The notes beneath the pieces are model-generated. The model was not told the DNA's origin and made no database searches. It worked only from the letters and a program-made list of their open reading frames with translations. A stretch of 27,825 nt of DNA, from contig DEKU01000002.1 of NCBI GenBank assembly GCA_002354035.1, forward strand, positions 1 through 27,825, written 5' to 3'. Origin of the DNA: Bacteroidales bacterium UBA2714. Lineage in GTDB: Bacteria; Bacteroidota; Bacteroidia; Bacteroidales; P3. Of the stretch, positions 1-7,400 are shown piece after piece (the first letter of the stretch is position 1; every line of letters begins with the position of its first letter). Made by a program: the position numbers and the translations under genes.

Positions 1-116
1 ATTCTGGTACTCTTTTTTTCTACCCAGTGTTGCACTTGTAACTGGAATTTAGGGAGCTGTAAACAATAAAAAACGGTCGTGCACGTTACTTAAAAGTTTT
101 ATATCCATTCAGAGCT

Positions 117-1541
117 ATGACCTCGTTTGCATCCATGTCGGCCTGGGGGTGGCTGATACAGTTTTTCATCATTGTGGTGGCCCTGCTGTTGGCAAACCTT
201 ATTCGCTGCAATGTTCCCCTTTTCAAACGCAGCCTTTTGCCCACCGCCCTTTTGGCGGGTGTGATAATCCTCTGCCTGAAACCGCTGGACCTCTTTTCGG
301 AGTTGGTCTCCAAGCAGTCCATGGAGATTATCACCTACCATGCCTTGGGGCTGGGTTTTGTGGCTATGGCCCTTAAAAACAAGAAGATTAAAAGCTCCAC
401 CACTCCCATCAAGGTGATAGAAACCGGGGCCGTGACGGCCGGAACATATATCCTGCAGGGAGCGGTAGGTCTTCTGGTCACTATCCCTCTCTTTCTGTTG
501 TGGAACAATCGGGACTTCTTCTATGCCTCGGGGTTGCTGCTGCCTATGGGCTACGGCCAAGGCCCCGGACAGGCTCTCAACTTCGGACTCGCCTTCACGG
601 GCTGGGCAGAGGGACAGGGCATCCATTTTGCAGGGTCGGATTTCGGACTCAGCATTGCCGCCATGGGCTTTATCGTGGGCAGTCTGGTTGGCGTGTTGTA
701 CATGAACATGCTGCGGCGCAAGGGCAAACTGAGCCGGCGGCAGGCCGACAACAAGGAAACCTACACACTGCAGGACTACCAATCAGACAATGAGATTCCC
801 CATGCCGAATCCATTGATAAGCTCACGGTTCAAATCAGCCTCGTCCTGCTGGTCTACTTCCTGGTTTATCTGTTGATGGATGGTGTGCAGCAACTGGACC
901 TCGGCGATTTCGGCACCAAGACGCTCAAGCCCATGGTGTGGGGCTTCAATTTCCTGTGGGGAACACTTCTGGGTGTACTGGTGAAGGTCATCATTAACCG
1001 TCTGCGCCGCTCTCACCTTATGCAACGGGAATATATCAACAACTTCACGCTCGACCGTCTGGCTGGCACCTGCTTCGACTTTATGATTGTGGCTGGCACC
1101 GCCGCCATCGACTGGGGCAACCTCCGCGCCATCTGGTTGCCGCTGCTGCTGGTGTGTCTGGTGGGTGCGGTGGCCACATTCTTCTTTGTGCTTCTTTGCT
1201 GCAAACACCTCTATCCCGATTATCGATACGAGGGGTTCTTCTCCATGTTCGGCATGCTGACCGGCACGGCCAGCAATGGCATGATTCTCCTCCGCGAGAT
1301 CGACCCCAAATTCGAGACCCCTGCGGCCAACAACCTTGTGCTGCAAACCATCCCTGCCATAGCCTTCGGCTTTCCGGTGATGTTGCTCATGGGCTTTGGC
1401 CCCCAAAGCCTAAAGGCCTGTCTCATCACCCTTGGCATCCTTGTTGCCGCCTTCCTTCTTTTCACCGCCTTTATCTTCCGCTCCAAATTCATGCCCTCTG
1501 CCTCGTCGAAAAGGGGTGGACGCAGTCGTTCTCAACAATAA
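117..1541 (+). CDS. GltS-like sodium:glutamate symporter family protein
   Basis: A 474-residue, very hydrophobic inner-membrane protein. It has about ten to twelve predicted membrane segments, beginning with one at residues 10-27. Two glycine-rich stretches, GYGQGPGQ near residue 145 and GTASNGMILL near residue 384, sit in matching places in the two halves of the protein. This fits the two inverted halves with re-entrant loops known for the GltS family (sodium-driven glutamate uptake). It is longer than the roughly 400 residues of E. coli GltS, partly through a charged cytoplasmic linker near residues 200-235 and a basic, serine-rich tail. The substrate cannot be read from the sequence; glutamate is the family assumption. 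The first ATG is used; a second in-frame ATG seven codons later is possible. The next gene starts 11 bp downstream, so an operon is likely. Confidence 0.75.
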   Translation: MTSFASMSAWGWLIQFFIIVVALLLANLIRCNVPLFKRSLLPTALLAGVIILCLKPLDLFSELVSKQSMEIITYHALGLGFVAMALKNKKIKSSTTPIKVIETGAVTAGTYILQGAVGLLVTIPLFLLWNNRDFFYASGLLLPMGYGQGPGQALNFGLAFTGWAEGQGIHFAGSDFGLSIAAMGFIVGSLVGVLYMNMLRRKGKLSRRQADNKETYTLQDYQSDNEIPHAESIDKLTVQISLVLLVYFLVYLLMDGVQQLDLGDFGTKTLKPMVWGFNFLWGTLLGVLVKVIINRLRRSHLMQREYINNFTLDRLAGTCFDFMIVAGTAAIDWGNLRAIWLPLLLVCLVGAVATFFFVLLCCKHLYPDYRYEGFFSMFGMLTGTASNGMILLREIDPKFETPAANNLVLQTIPAIAFGFPVMLLMGFGPQSLKACLITLGILVAAFLLFTAFIFRSKFMPSASSKRGGRSRSQQ

Positions 1542-1552
1542 AACCCATCGTC

Positions 1553-2911
1553 ATGAAAACAAAACTCACCACCTTATTGTCGTTTCTGGTCTTGGGACTT
1601 TCCCTCTCGGCCCAGGACTCTCTTTCCGTCCGTAGGGGATGGACGTTCGGTGTGCTCCCCAGCGTGGCATACGATGCCGACCTCGGTTTCCAGTATGGAG
1701 CACTGACCAACGTCTATTATTTCGGCGACGGAGCTGTTTACCCCGACTATTACCACTCCTTCTATGCCGAGGCGGCATACACCACCAAGCACTACGGCCT
1801 TTTCCGCTTGTCGTATGATTCCAAGTATCTTATTCCGAACCACCGTCTCAGTGTCGACCTCACCTATCTCCCCGACCAGATGTGTGACTTCTACGGTTTC
1901 AACGGCTACGAGTCTCGCTACGTGCCGGAATATGCCGACCAGGCCAGCGACATGTACCTGACACGCGCCTACTACAAATTCCAACGCGACATGTTCCGCT
2001 TCAGCGCCGACCTTCAGGGCACCCTTTCTCGCCCGTGGTATTGGAATGCCGGCATAGGGCTGCTTTTCTACAATGTCGGTTCTGTAGACGTGGCGCGGCT
2101 CAACCGATACACATCCAACGACGAGAAGAAGCTGCCCGAAGGCGTGGCTACCCTCTACGACCGCTATGTCATGCTCGGCTATATCAACCCCGCAGAGGCG
2201 AACGGCGGCTACCATCCCTACCTCCATGCGGGCCTCACCCTCGACACCCGCGACCGTCAGCAGAATCCCCGTCGTGGCATCCACGCCGACGCTTTCCTCA
2301 CCTATTATGCAGGTCTGGGCGATATGGCCGACTACAACAACCTTAAATTCAACGCTGCCTGGCGCCACTACCTGCCAATCGTCGCAAACCGTCTCACTTT
2401 CGCCTACCGACTGGGCACGCAGCTCAATCTGGCCGGCGACTGTCCTTTCTACCTCAACACTTATCTCAACCAGCTCTACATGCAGCGAGTCATTTATGAA
2501 GGACTGGGTGGTGCCAACTCCATTCGCGGCATCATGCGCAACAGGATTCTCGCACGGGGTGTGGCCTTTGCCAACGCCGAGTTCCGTGTGCAGGTGGCCC
2601 ATTTCCGCATCGGCAAGGAGAATTTCTATATCGGCCTTAATCCCTTCATGGATGCATGTTTGGTGGTGCAACCCTATGAGCGTGTAGTCCAAGACCCCAT
2701 AGTCTTTGAATTGGCCGACCCCCACCCCGCCAGCCTCGATGCTTTCTTCGACCAGAGCCGACGCTTCGCACCTCATCTCTCGGCCGGCTGCGGCCTCAAA
2801 GTGGCTATGAACGACAACTTTGTGCTTAGCGTCGACTGGGCCACGGCCCTCGACAAACAGGACAACGCCAAGTTCAGCAACCTCTACATAAAGATGGGCT
2901 ACATGTTCTAA
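1553..2911 (+). CDS. Omp85/BamA-like outer-membrane beta-barrel protein without POTRA domains
   Basis: A 452-residue protein with a signal peptide (about residues 1-20, ending SLSAQ) followed directly by aromatic-rich alternating strands. The frame is open further upstream, but the ATG at 1553 gives a clean signal peptide and begins just after the preceding gene. Family marks are GLTLDTRDRQQNPRRG, the DTRD/P-x-x-G strand motif of the Omp85 (surface antigen D15) barrel, and GGANSIRGI near residues 318-326. The latter matches the conserved (V/I)RG loop motif that folds into the Omp85 pore. The protein ends in an aromatic residue (GYMF), as barrel proteins do. There is no room for POTRA domains, so it resembles the barrel-only Omp85 proteins and not BamA itself. 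Its role could be protein or lipid export; no substrate is implied by the sequence. Confidence 0.75.
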   Translation: MKTKLTTLLSFLVLGLSLSAQDSLSVRRGWTFGVLPSVAYDADLGFQYGALTNVYYFGDGAVYPDYYHSFYAEAAYTTKHYGLFRLSYDSKYLIPNHRLSVDLTYLPDQMCDFYGFNGYESRYVPEYADQASDMYLTRAYYKFQRDMFRFSADLQGTLSRPWYWNAGIGLLFYNVGSVDVARLNRYTSNDEKKLPEGVATLYDRYVMLGYINPAEANGGYHPYLHAGLTLDTRDRQQNPRRGIHADAFLTYYAGLGDMADYNNLKFNAAWRHYLPIVANRLTFAYRLGTQLNLAGDCPFYLNTYLNQLYMQRVIYEGLGGANSIRGIMRNRILARGVAFANAEFRVQVAHFRIGKENFYIGLNPFMDACLVVQPYERVVQDPIVFELADPHPASLDAFFDQSRRFAPHLSAGCGLKVAMNDNFVLSVDWATALDKQDNAKFSNLYIKMGYMF

Positions 2912-2922
2912 CCCTCTTCCCG

Positions 2923-3744
2923 ATGGAACATAAACAGAGGAAACCCCATTCCTGGCTGCCGCCGATGGCCTATGGGCTGTTTCTTTTCAACACGCTCTGT
3001 CTGTTGCTCGCCGCTCTCGACTACCTTTTGTGCGAGATAGACTTGTTCCTCTTAGTATTTATCGTTGGCACTGTAGCCATCGTATCAGGCTTAGTGGGAT
3101 TACTTCACACCATCTATGCCCTTTTCCATCTCCGCAACCCCTTCTGGCGAACCTTGGCCCTATGGGGATTGTCGTTGGCCCTGACGACATTCGTAGTGTT
3201 CTGGTTGCTGCCTCCGGGTACGTCGCGCGTCCCGGCCAAGATGGAAAAATACTATCTCCGCCACCAGACTGCCATGACATCTCTTGCCAACACCATCTAT
3301 GCTTCCATGCCCGACAGCACATGCCTCGTCATCCAGTCGTCGGGACAGCTCGTCCTCAGCCCCATCCGAGGAAAGGATAATTATTGGGGATACCCCATCT
3401 TGGCCGATACGGTTGTGTCGCAATCCCTTCCCGCCGCTTTCCCAAAGGACAGCATTCTCGGCCTGATGAAGCAAATCCATTGCCCCAAGGTGGAGGTCTA
3501 CAAGCCCACGGCATTGGCCCTCTTCCACTATCTCAAGAGCGGTTTCGCAAGCTACTGGTTTGAGTTGACGCTCGTCCCCTTCACCCCCGAGCAGATGCAA
3601 CACCAGTTGCTTATGTACAACGCTTTGCCCTATTCGCCCCAAGTCTGTTTCCGCTTTCATGGAGGGGCAACCGATGGCGATGCCTCCTTCCCCTATAAGG
3701 ACGACTTCCTGCGTCAGCACCCCATCGCCTCCGACCTCCTGTAG
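2923..3744 (+). CDS. Hypothetical membrane protein with three N-terminal membrane segments
   Basis: A 273-residue protein that I do not recognise as a named family. Three hydrophobic stretches (about residues 15-38, 42-67 and 76-96) are followed by a soluble region of about 175 residues that is probably periplasmic. The soluble part has no motif I can name; it contains short beta-like stretches and scattered prolines. It starts 11 bp after the Omp85-like gene and is almost certainly co-transcribed with it. That pairing suggests an accessory of the barrel or of the symporter, but this is inference. No U-tract terminator was found in the 234 bp after its stop. Confidence 0.6.
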   Translation: MEHKQRKPHSWLPPMAYGLFLFNTLCLLLAALDYLLCEIDLFLLVFIVGTVAIVSGLVGLLHTIYALFHLRNPFWRTLALWGLSLALTTFVVFWLLPPGTSRVPAKMEKYYLRHQTAMTSLANTIYASMPDSTCLVIQSSGQLVLSPIRGKDNYWGYPILADTVVSQSLPAAFPKDSILGLMKQIHCPKVEVYKPTALALFHYLKSGFASYWFELTLVPFTPEQMQHQLLMYNALPYSPQVCFRFHGGATDGDASFPYKDDFLRQHPIASDLL

Positions 3745-3919
3745 GTAAGGCCTTGCCCTAAGTCAAAAGGGTAAAAGGGACAGCTATGAATCACCCCATC
3801 GGAGTGAGATTTCCGTGGCATCGTACAATATGCAGTCGCAGAGCGGTGAATATGAAGTATAACAGGGAGGGCCCTGATAGGGTTGCGGCATGAAATCTCA
3901 GAAACAGTAACAACTAAAA

Positions 3920-3954
3920 AAAGACTCCCTCACATCTTGCTGTGGGGAGTCTTT
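3920..3954 (-). terminator. Intrinsic terminator of the T9SS cargo gene
   Basis: A perfect 10-bp stem pairs AAAGACTCCC (3920-3929) with GGGAGTCTTT (3945-3954), with a 15-nt loop. On the minus strand it is followed by a run of T (A-run at 3916-3922 on the plus strand). It lies 25 bp beyond the stop of the minus-strand gene at 3979. Confidence 0.85.
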
Positions 3955-3978
3955 GTCGTTTGCTCGGTCGTGTCGAGA

Positions 3979-5220
3979 CTATTCTTTCACAATCTTAGTT
4001 GCCTGATTGTTGCAGCGCACTATGTACATTCCAGCGGCCAAGTGGCTCACATCCATCTGTGTTGCCCCATGGCAGACGCTCTCCATCACCACGCTGCCAG
4101 CCATGTCGCAAATGGTCACCTTGCCTTCGGCCTCGATGGTCAGCTTCTCTTTCACGGGATTGGGATAGGCGGCGAAAGCCTTAGCCTTGCTTGCCTCTTC
4201 GATGCCCACAGGCTCTTCCTCCTCATGGATGGTAGTGTTGAGGGTCACTGCATACTGGTGCACCGTAACGCTGTCCTCTGCTCTCACGGTCAGCGTCACT
4301 TTGGCCGTCGTGTCGTCCAGTCTCTCACGCTCCATCGTCACCGTGGCGTCGTCCACCTCTGTGACCCAAGCCACTTCGGCAGTCATCAGCTTTGATGTGT
4401 CTGCCACCCGTACACTGTAGTTCAGCTGTCCTTTGTCGAACCCTGCAATCTGTGTTCCATCCAGCGTTATGCTTGTCAGCCATGAGCTGTAGATGAACTC
4501 AATGTCGTCAATCGAAAGCGAGTCGTTCCCCTCGCCGGCTCCCGGCGAGTTGTTGGTGGTCATGTTCACCAGCAGGTATCTTCCCTCGGCTGTACCCCGA
4601 TACCCAAAAGGACATCTCAACTGCGTCCAGCTCATCACACTCGGGCTCTCCGTGGTGCGGGTGGTATGCACCACTGCGCGGCCCTTATACTTCGAGAGGT
4701 CACTCACATCGTTCGGGGCCTTAAAATCATTGTCGCCATGGATGATGGCCTCCACCTGAGCCTCCGACCCCGTGTGGTAGGCGTAGAAACTCACCCACAC
4801 ATACATCGAGTCCGGCGTGGCGGTGAAAGGAACGCTGTGGTCGGCATTGCTGCGTTCCGTATAGTTGTAGTTGTCACTGCTTGTGGCAGACATACTTCCG
4901 GCATGGATGCGGCCGGAGGTCATGTTTCCGTTGGCCTTGATGCCGAGGATAGACTGCGTGTAGATGGTCAGATACGATGAACCCGTGCCGCCCGGACGGC
5001 TGCCATGGCGGTGGTAGTGGTGGGGCGACGAGGCCAACCCGGCCCAAGGGCCGTCGCTTGTGGCAAATGAATTCCAGTGTGTGGGCTCGGCCGTGAGACT
5101 CTCACTGTCCCAATCCTCAAACCCCGCATTGGGCATTTGATAAACGTTCTGAGCCTGCAATGCCGTCATGACCATCGCAGCCGAAAGTAAAAGAGAAATA
5201 CTGATAAATCTGTGTTTCAT
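3979..5220 (-). CDS. T9SS type A sorting-domain protein with PCMD-like domain
   Basis: A 413-residue secreted protein. A signal peptide (residues 1-23, ending ALQAQ) is followed by a domain opening with PNAGFEDWD and closing with SLSIDDIEFIY. That pattern matches the PCMD family (putative carbohydrate metabolism domain), common in Bacteroidetes surface proteins. Residues of about 245-330 resemble a cadherin-like beta-sandwich repeat (ITLDGTQIAGFDKGQLNYSV). The last 65 residues, from AAYPNPVKEKLTIEA to AAGMYIVRC, are a type A T9SS sorting tail, which directs export across the outer membrane and is removed at the surface. This shows the host is likely to encode a T9SS elsewhere. It stands alone with its own -10-like box and terminator. 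A glycan-binding role is a family-based guess. Confidence 0.85.
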   Translation of the reverse strand: MKHRFISISLLLSAAMVMTALQAQNVYQMPNAGFEDWDSESLTAEPTHWNSFATSDGPWAGLASSPHHYHRHGSRPGGTGSSYLTIYTQSILGIKANGNMTSGRIHAGSMSATSSDNYNYTERSNADHSVPFTATPDSMYVWVSFYAYHTGSEAQVEAIIHGDNDFKAPNDVSDLSKYKGRAVVHTTRTTESPSVMSWTQLRCPFGYRGTAEGRYLLVNMTTNNSPGAGEGNDSLSIDDIEFIYSSWLTSITLDGTQIAGFDKGQLNYSVRVADTSKLMTAEVAWVTEVDDATVTMERERLDDTTAKVTLTVRAEDSVTVHQYAVTLNTTIHEEEEPVGIEEASKAKAFAAYPNPVKEKLTIEAEGKVTICDMAGSVVMESVCHGATQMDVSHLAAGMYIVRCNNQATKIVKE

Positions 5221-5270
5221 AAGTACTTTAGATATTAATTAGTATTTGATCATTGTTTCTTTTAGCGGTG

Positions 5271-5278
5271 CAAAAGTA
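5271..5278 (-). promoter_or_regulatory. Bacteroidetes -7 box (TACTTTTG) of the T9SS cargo gene
   Basis: Read on the minus strand, TACTTTTG fits the Bacteroidetes -7 consensus TAnnTTTG and lies 50 bp upstream of the start at 5220. A TTTG at 5294-5291 is too close (12-bp spacer) to be a good -33 box, so only the -7 element is supported. Confidence 0.5.
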
Positions 5279-5452
5279 CAAAAAAAAACACAAACATAAA
5301 CTTTTGCCCACTCCTTTATCCCCATCCAACGCCCTACAACCCCCTTCCCCTTTTTCCGCATGTTGCTCTTTGGGCCATATCTGGAGATAGGGCAGAACGC
5401 CTTGCCATTTTCGGTCGGCGGGAAATGTGAGGACAGCCTTTCTCTCTTCTTT

Positions 5453-6646
5453 TCAGGCCGAGTTGTTGCGGCCGAAGTTTATGGTGTCGTCGCCGAATTT
5501 GCGGTTCAGCTCGTCCGCCACCTGCATTAGGCGTCGGTGCCGCTCGTCGTCGGCCTCGGTGAAGAGGTCGAGCTGCATGCCCTTCTCCTCGCTGATGTCG
5601 GTCAGCACCACTCCCGCCTGTTTGTAGAGGAACCCCTCGCGGTACAGCTTGGCCAGGGCCGCGCTGGCGGCCTTCACGATGGTAGGGGTGTCGGCGGTGG
5701 GGGTGGTGAGCTTCACGCTACCGCTGTTGCGGTACTGGTCCAGGTCGTCGCGATGACGGTTGGTGGAGAGGAACACTGTCACCGACCGGCACACGCTGTG
5801 CTGCTCCCGCAGATGGGCGGCACAGGCGGAGGCGAAAGAGCGTATGTAGCGGTCCATTTCGTCGAGGCTCTCCGTCATGCGGGCGAAGGTGCGGCTCTGC
5901 ATGATGGACCTCTGGGCCGTCGGGCGGTGGAGGTCGATGCAAGGCGTGCCGCGCAGCTCGCGCCACGTGCGTAGCCCCGCCACCGAGAAGAGTGGGGCTA
6001 TCATCCGCTCGTCGCAGTCGGCGAAATCCTGCGCAGTGGCGATGCCCAGCTCGGTGAGCTTCTTGCGGTTTTGCCGCCCGATGCCCCACACGTCGGCAAT
6101 GCTCAGCATCGAGAGGGCTTTGCGCCGGTTGGCGGGCGTGAGGACGCAGATGCCCTCATAGCCGCGGTAGTGCTTGGCATAGTGGGTGGCCACCTTGGCC
6201 AGCGTATAGGTCTGCGAGCATCCGCAGCTGACCGGTATGCCTGTGGCAGTGGTGATGGCGTCCATCACCTTGCGCACATAGCCGCGCACCTCGTCGGGCT
6301 CCTCGATGGGCAGCTGTCCGAAAAACTCGTCGACCGAGTACTGCACAAAATCCAGTATAATCTCCTGCCGCTGCACCGTGTCCATAATCTGGCGCGATAT
6401 GCGGCGGTACTTCTTGTGGTCGGCGGGACAAATCACCACATCGTTGAGCCGCAGCAGACTGCGTACCTGAAACAGGGGTGTGCCGCGTTTCAGCCCCAGG
6501 GCCTTGGCCTCTGGGCTGAGGGCAAGGATGACACCTCCGCCCGCCTCGTTGTCGTTGGCCACCACCACGGGACGCCCCGCCAAACCGGGACGTGTGGCCA
6601 CCTCGCAGGAGGCGAAATAGGAGTTGCAATCAATGTGGACAAACAT
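5453..6646 (-). CDS. Y-family translesion DNA polymerase (UmuC/DinB-like)
   Basis: A 397-residue Y-family DNA polymerase that copies past damaged bases. The metal-binding site is intact: Asp6 in HIDCNSYFASCE, and Asp106-Glu107 in YSVDEFF. EAKALGLKRG (about residues 46-55) is the finger segment that contacts the incoming nucleotide. IADVWGIGRQNRKKL is the helix-hairpin-helix of the thumb, and the C-terminal part is the little-finger domain. The overall look is closer to UmuC than to DinB, but Phe11 sits at the steric-gate position where E. coli UmuC has Tyr. No umuD gene is adjacent. It lies 132 bp downstream of the rubredoxin gene on the same strand, with a palindrome between them. No LexA-type box could be recognised. 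Confidence 0.9.
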   Translation of the reverse strand: MFVHIDCNSYFASCEVATRPGLAGRPVVVANDNEAGGGVILALSPEAKALGLKRGTPLFQVRSLLRLNDVVICPADHKKYRRISRQIMDTVQRQEIILDFVQYSVDEFFGQLPIEEPDEVRGYVRKVMDAITTATGIPVSCGCSQTYTLAKVATHYAKHYRGYEGICVLTPANRRKALSMLSIADVWGIGRQNRKKLTELGIATAQDFADCDERMIAPLFSVAGLRTWRELRGTPCIDLHRPTAQRSIMQSRTFARMTESLDEMDRYIRSFASACAAHLREQHSVCRSVTVFLSTNRHRDDLDQYRNSGSVKLTTPTADTPTIVKAASAALAKLYREGFLYKQAGVVLTDISEEKGMQLDLFTEADDERHRRLMQVADELNRKFGDDTINFGRNNSA

Positions 6647-6696
6647 GCGGCGGAACTATACTATGCCATCGGGGGAATGTGGAAACACATCAATGC

Positions 6697-6757
6697 TGGA
6701 ATGTGCCGAAATGGCAGCGCGGCGCCGAAGCCGTCGCTCACGCATCGGCACATTCCA
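6697..6757. repeat. Two-tier palindrome between rubredoxin and polymerase genes
   Basis: Outer arms are a perfect 13-bp inverted repeat, TGGAATGTGCCGA (6697-6709) and TCGGCACATTCCA (6745-6757). A second inverted repeat with the same centre (6727) lies inside: AGCG (6716-6719) with CGCT (6735-6738), then GGC (6721-6723) with GCC (6730-6732). The two tiers are separated by a symmetric 6-nt internal loop. No T-run follows on either strand, so it is not an ordinary terminator. A small hairpin with arms ATGTG/CACAT and loop GAAA (6677-6690) lies beside it. Confidence 0.7.
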
Positions 6758-6778
6758 CATCGCGCCTTGGCGAGCGGA

Positions 6779-6943
6779 CTATTCGGCCACGGGGCTGAAG
6801 TCGTCCTTGCCCACGCCGCAGAGGGGGCAAACCCAGTCGGCAGGGATGTCCTCAAAAGCGGTGCCGGGGGCAATGCCGCTGTCGGGGTCGCCTTTGTCGG
6901 GGTCGTAGACATAACCGCAGATGTCGCAAACGTACTTTTTCAT
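6779..6943 (-). CDS. Rubredoxin
   Basis: A 54-residue one-iron electron-transfer protein. The four cysteine ligands are Cys6 and Cys9 (YVCDICGY) and Cys39 and Cys42 (WVCPLCGVGK), with the conserved DPDKGDPDSGI and FEDIP segments between them. Length and spacing are those of classical rubredoxins. The frame is open further upstream, but the ATG at 6943 gives the standard N-terminus MKKYVC; the additional residues have no rubredoxin character. In anaerobes rubredoxin usually feeds electrons to peroxide- or superoxide-reducing enzymes; no such partner is in this window. It has its own good promoter at 7031-7060. Confidence 0.95.
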   Translation of the reverse strand: MKKYVCDICGYVYDPDKGDPDSGIAPGTAFEDIPADWVCPLCGVGKDDFSPVAE

Positions 6944-7030
6944 TTGTAGGAGTATTAAAGGTTTAACAATAGTTTTAAACAGCTTGTCTCCAATGGCTTG
7001 TGGTATCGGATGGACGAAGCGTTTCCTCTG

Positions 7031-7060
7031 CAAAGATAATCATTTTTTCTTGTTTGGCAA
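7031..7060 (-). promoter_or_regulatory. Promoter of rubredoxin (TTG-N19-TATCTTTG)
   Basis: On the minus strand, TTG (7060-7058) and TATCTTTG (7038-7031) are separated by 19 bp, matching the Bacteroidetes primary-sigma promoter. The leader to the ATG at 6943 would be about 80 nt. Confidence 0.7.
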
Positions 7061-7110
7061 CCCCTACGCACTATTATTGTCATATCAGCTTGTCCCTTCA
7101 GTGGCTGAGC

Positions 7111-7148
7111 GGGGCATAAACCGTGCCCCCTGGCCCGCATGGGGGGGC
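7111..7148. other. Pair of mutually exclusive GC-rich hairpins
   Basis: GGGGCA (7111-7116) pairs with TGCCCC (7124-7129) around a 7-nt loop. GCCCCC (7125-7130) pairs with GGGGGC (7143-7148) around a 12-nt loop. The C-rich segment is shared, so only one can form at a time. A transcript across this point has not been established. Confidence 0.4.
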
Positions 7149-7208
7149 TTCCAGGTGGCTCGGCCCGGCCATTTCCCCCGCACTACCACATTTCTGCCTT
7201 CGCTATTT

Positions 7209-7230
7209 GTATTAGTGTTGTATTAGTGTT
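7209..7230. repeat. Exact 11-bp tandem repeat
   Basis: GTATTAGTGTT occurs twice without a gap (7209-7219 and 7220-7230), 170 bp upstream of the gene at 7401. It could be a slippage product or a paired binding site. Confidence 0.6.
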
Positions 7231-7400
7231 CTTTTCTTTTGCAGTGACAAGATGATGAGCATCAATTGTTCATGTAATGTATAAAGAGCGAGAGGGGAGG
7301 GTGTGGAGTGAGGGGCAAAGGGCTGGAATGTTTGAATCATGTTGGGCAGGGCACACAATAAAAGCAGGCGCGGGCCGTTATAATAGAAAAGTTGTAAGCT

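Larger units (their letters stand above)
6944..7400. other. 457-bp gene-free region between rubredoxin and the thioredoxin-fold gene
   Basis: No convincing coding frame lies here. From left to right it holds the 5' leader and promoter of rubredoxin (to 7060), a GC-rich segment with two competing hairpins (7111-7148), an exact 11-bp tandem repeat (7209-7230) and a purine-rich stretch leading into the gene at 7401. No clear TAnnTTTG promoter was found for the plus-strand gene. Confidence 0.6.

Noticed and set aside
1574..2776. 400-codon minus-strand frame opposite the Omp85-like gene
   Set aside because: Low-complexity Val/Gly/Glu/His composition typical of an antisense shadow, without signal peptide or motif.
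3745..3978. Possible small gene between the membrane protein and the T9SS cargo gene
   Set aside because: No frame with a plausible start, length and composition was found; only the terminator of the minus-strand gene is supported.
5374..5393. Hairpin GCC-TATCT/AGATA-GGC downstream of the polymerase gene
   Set aside because: It has a mismatch, a minimal loop and no T tract on either strand, so it is not supported as a terminator.
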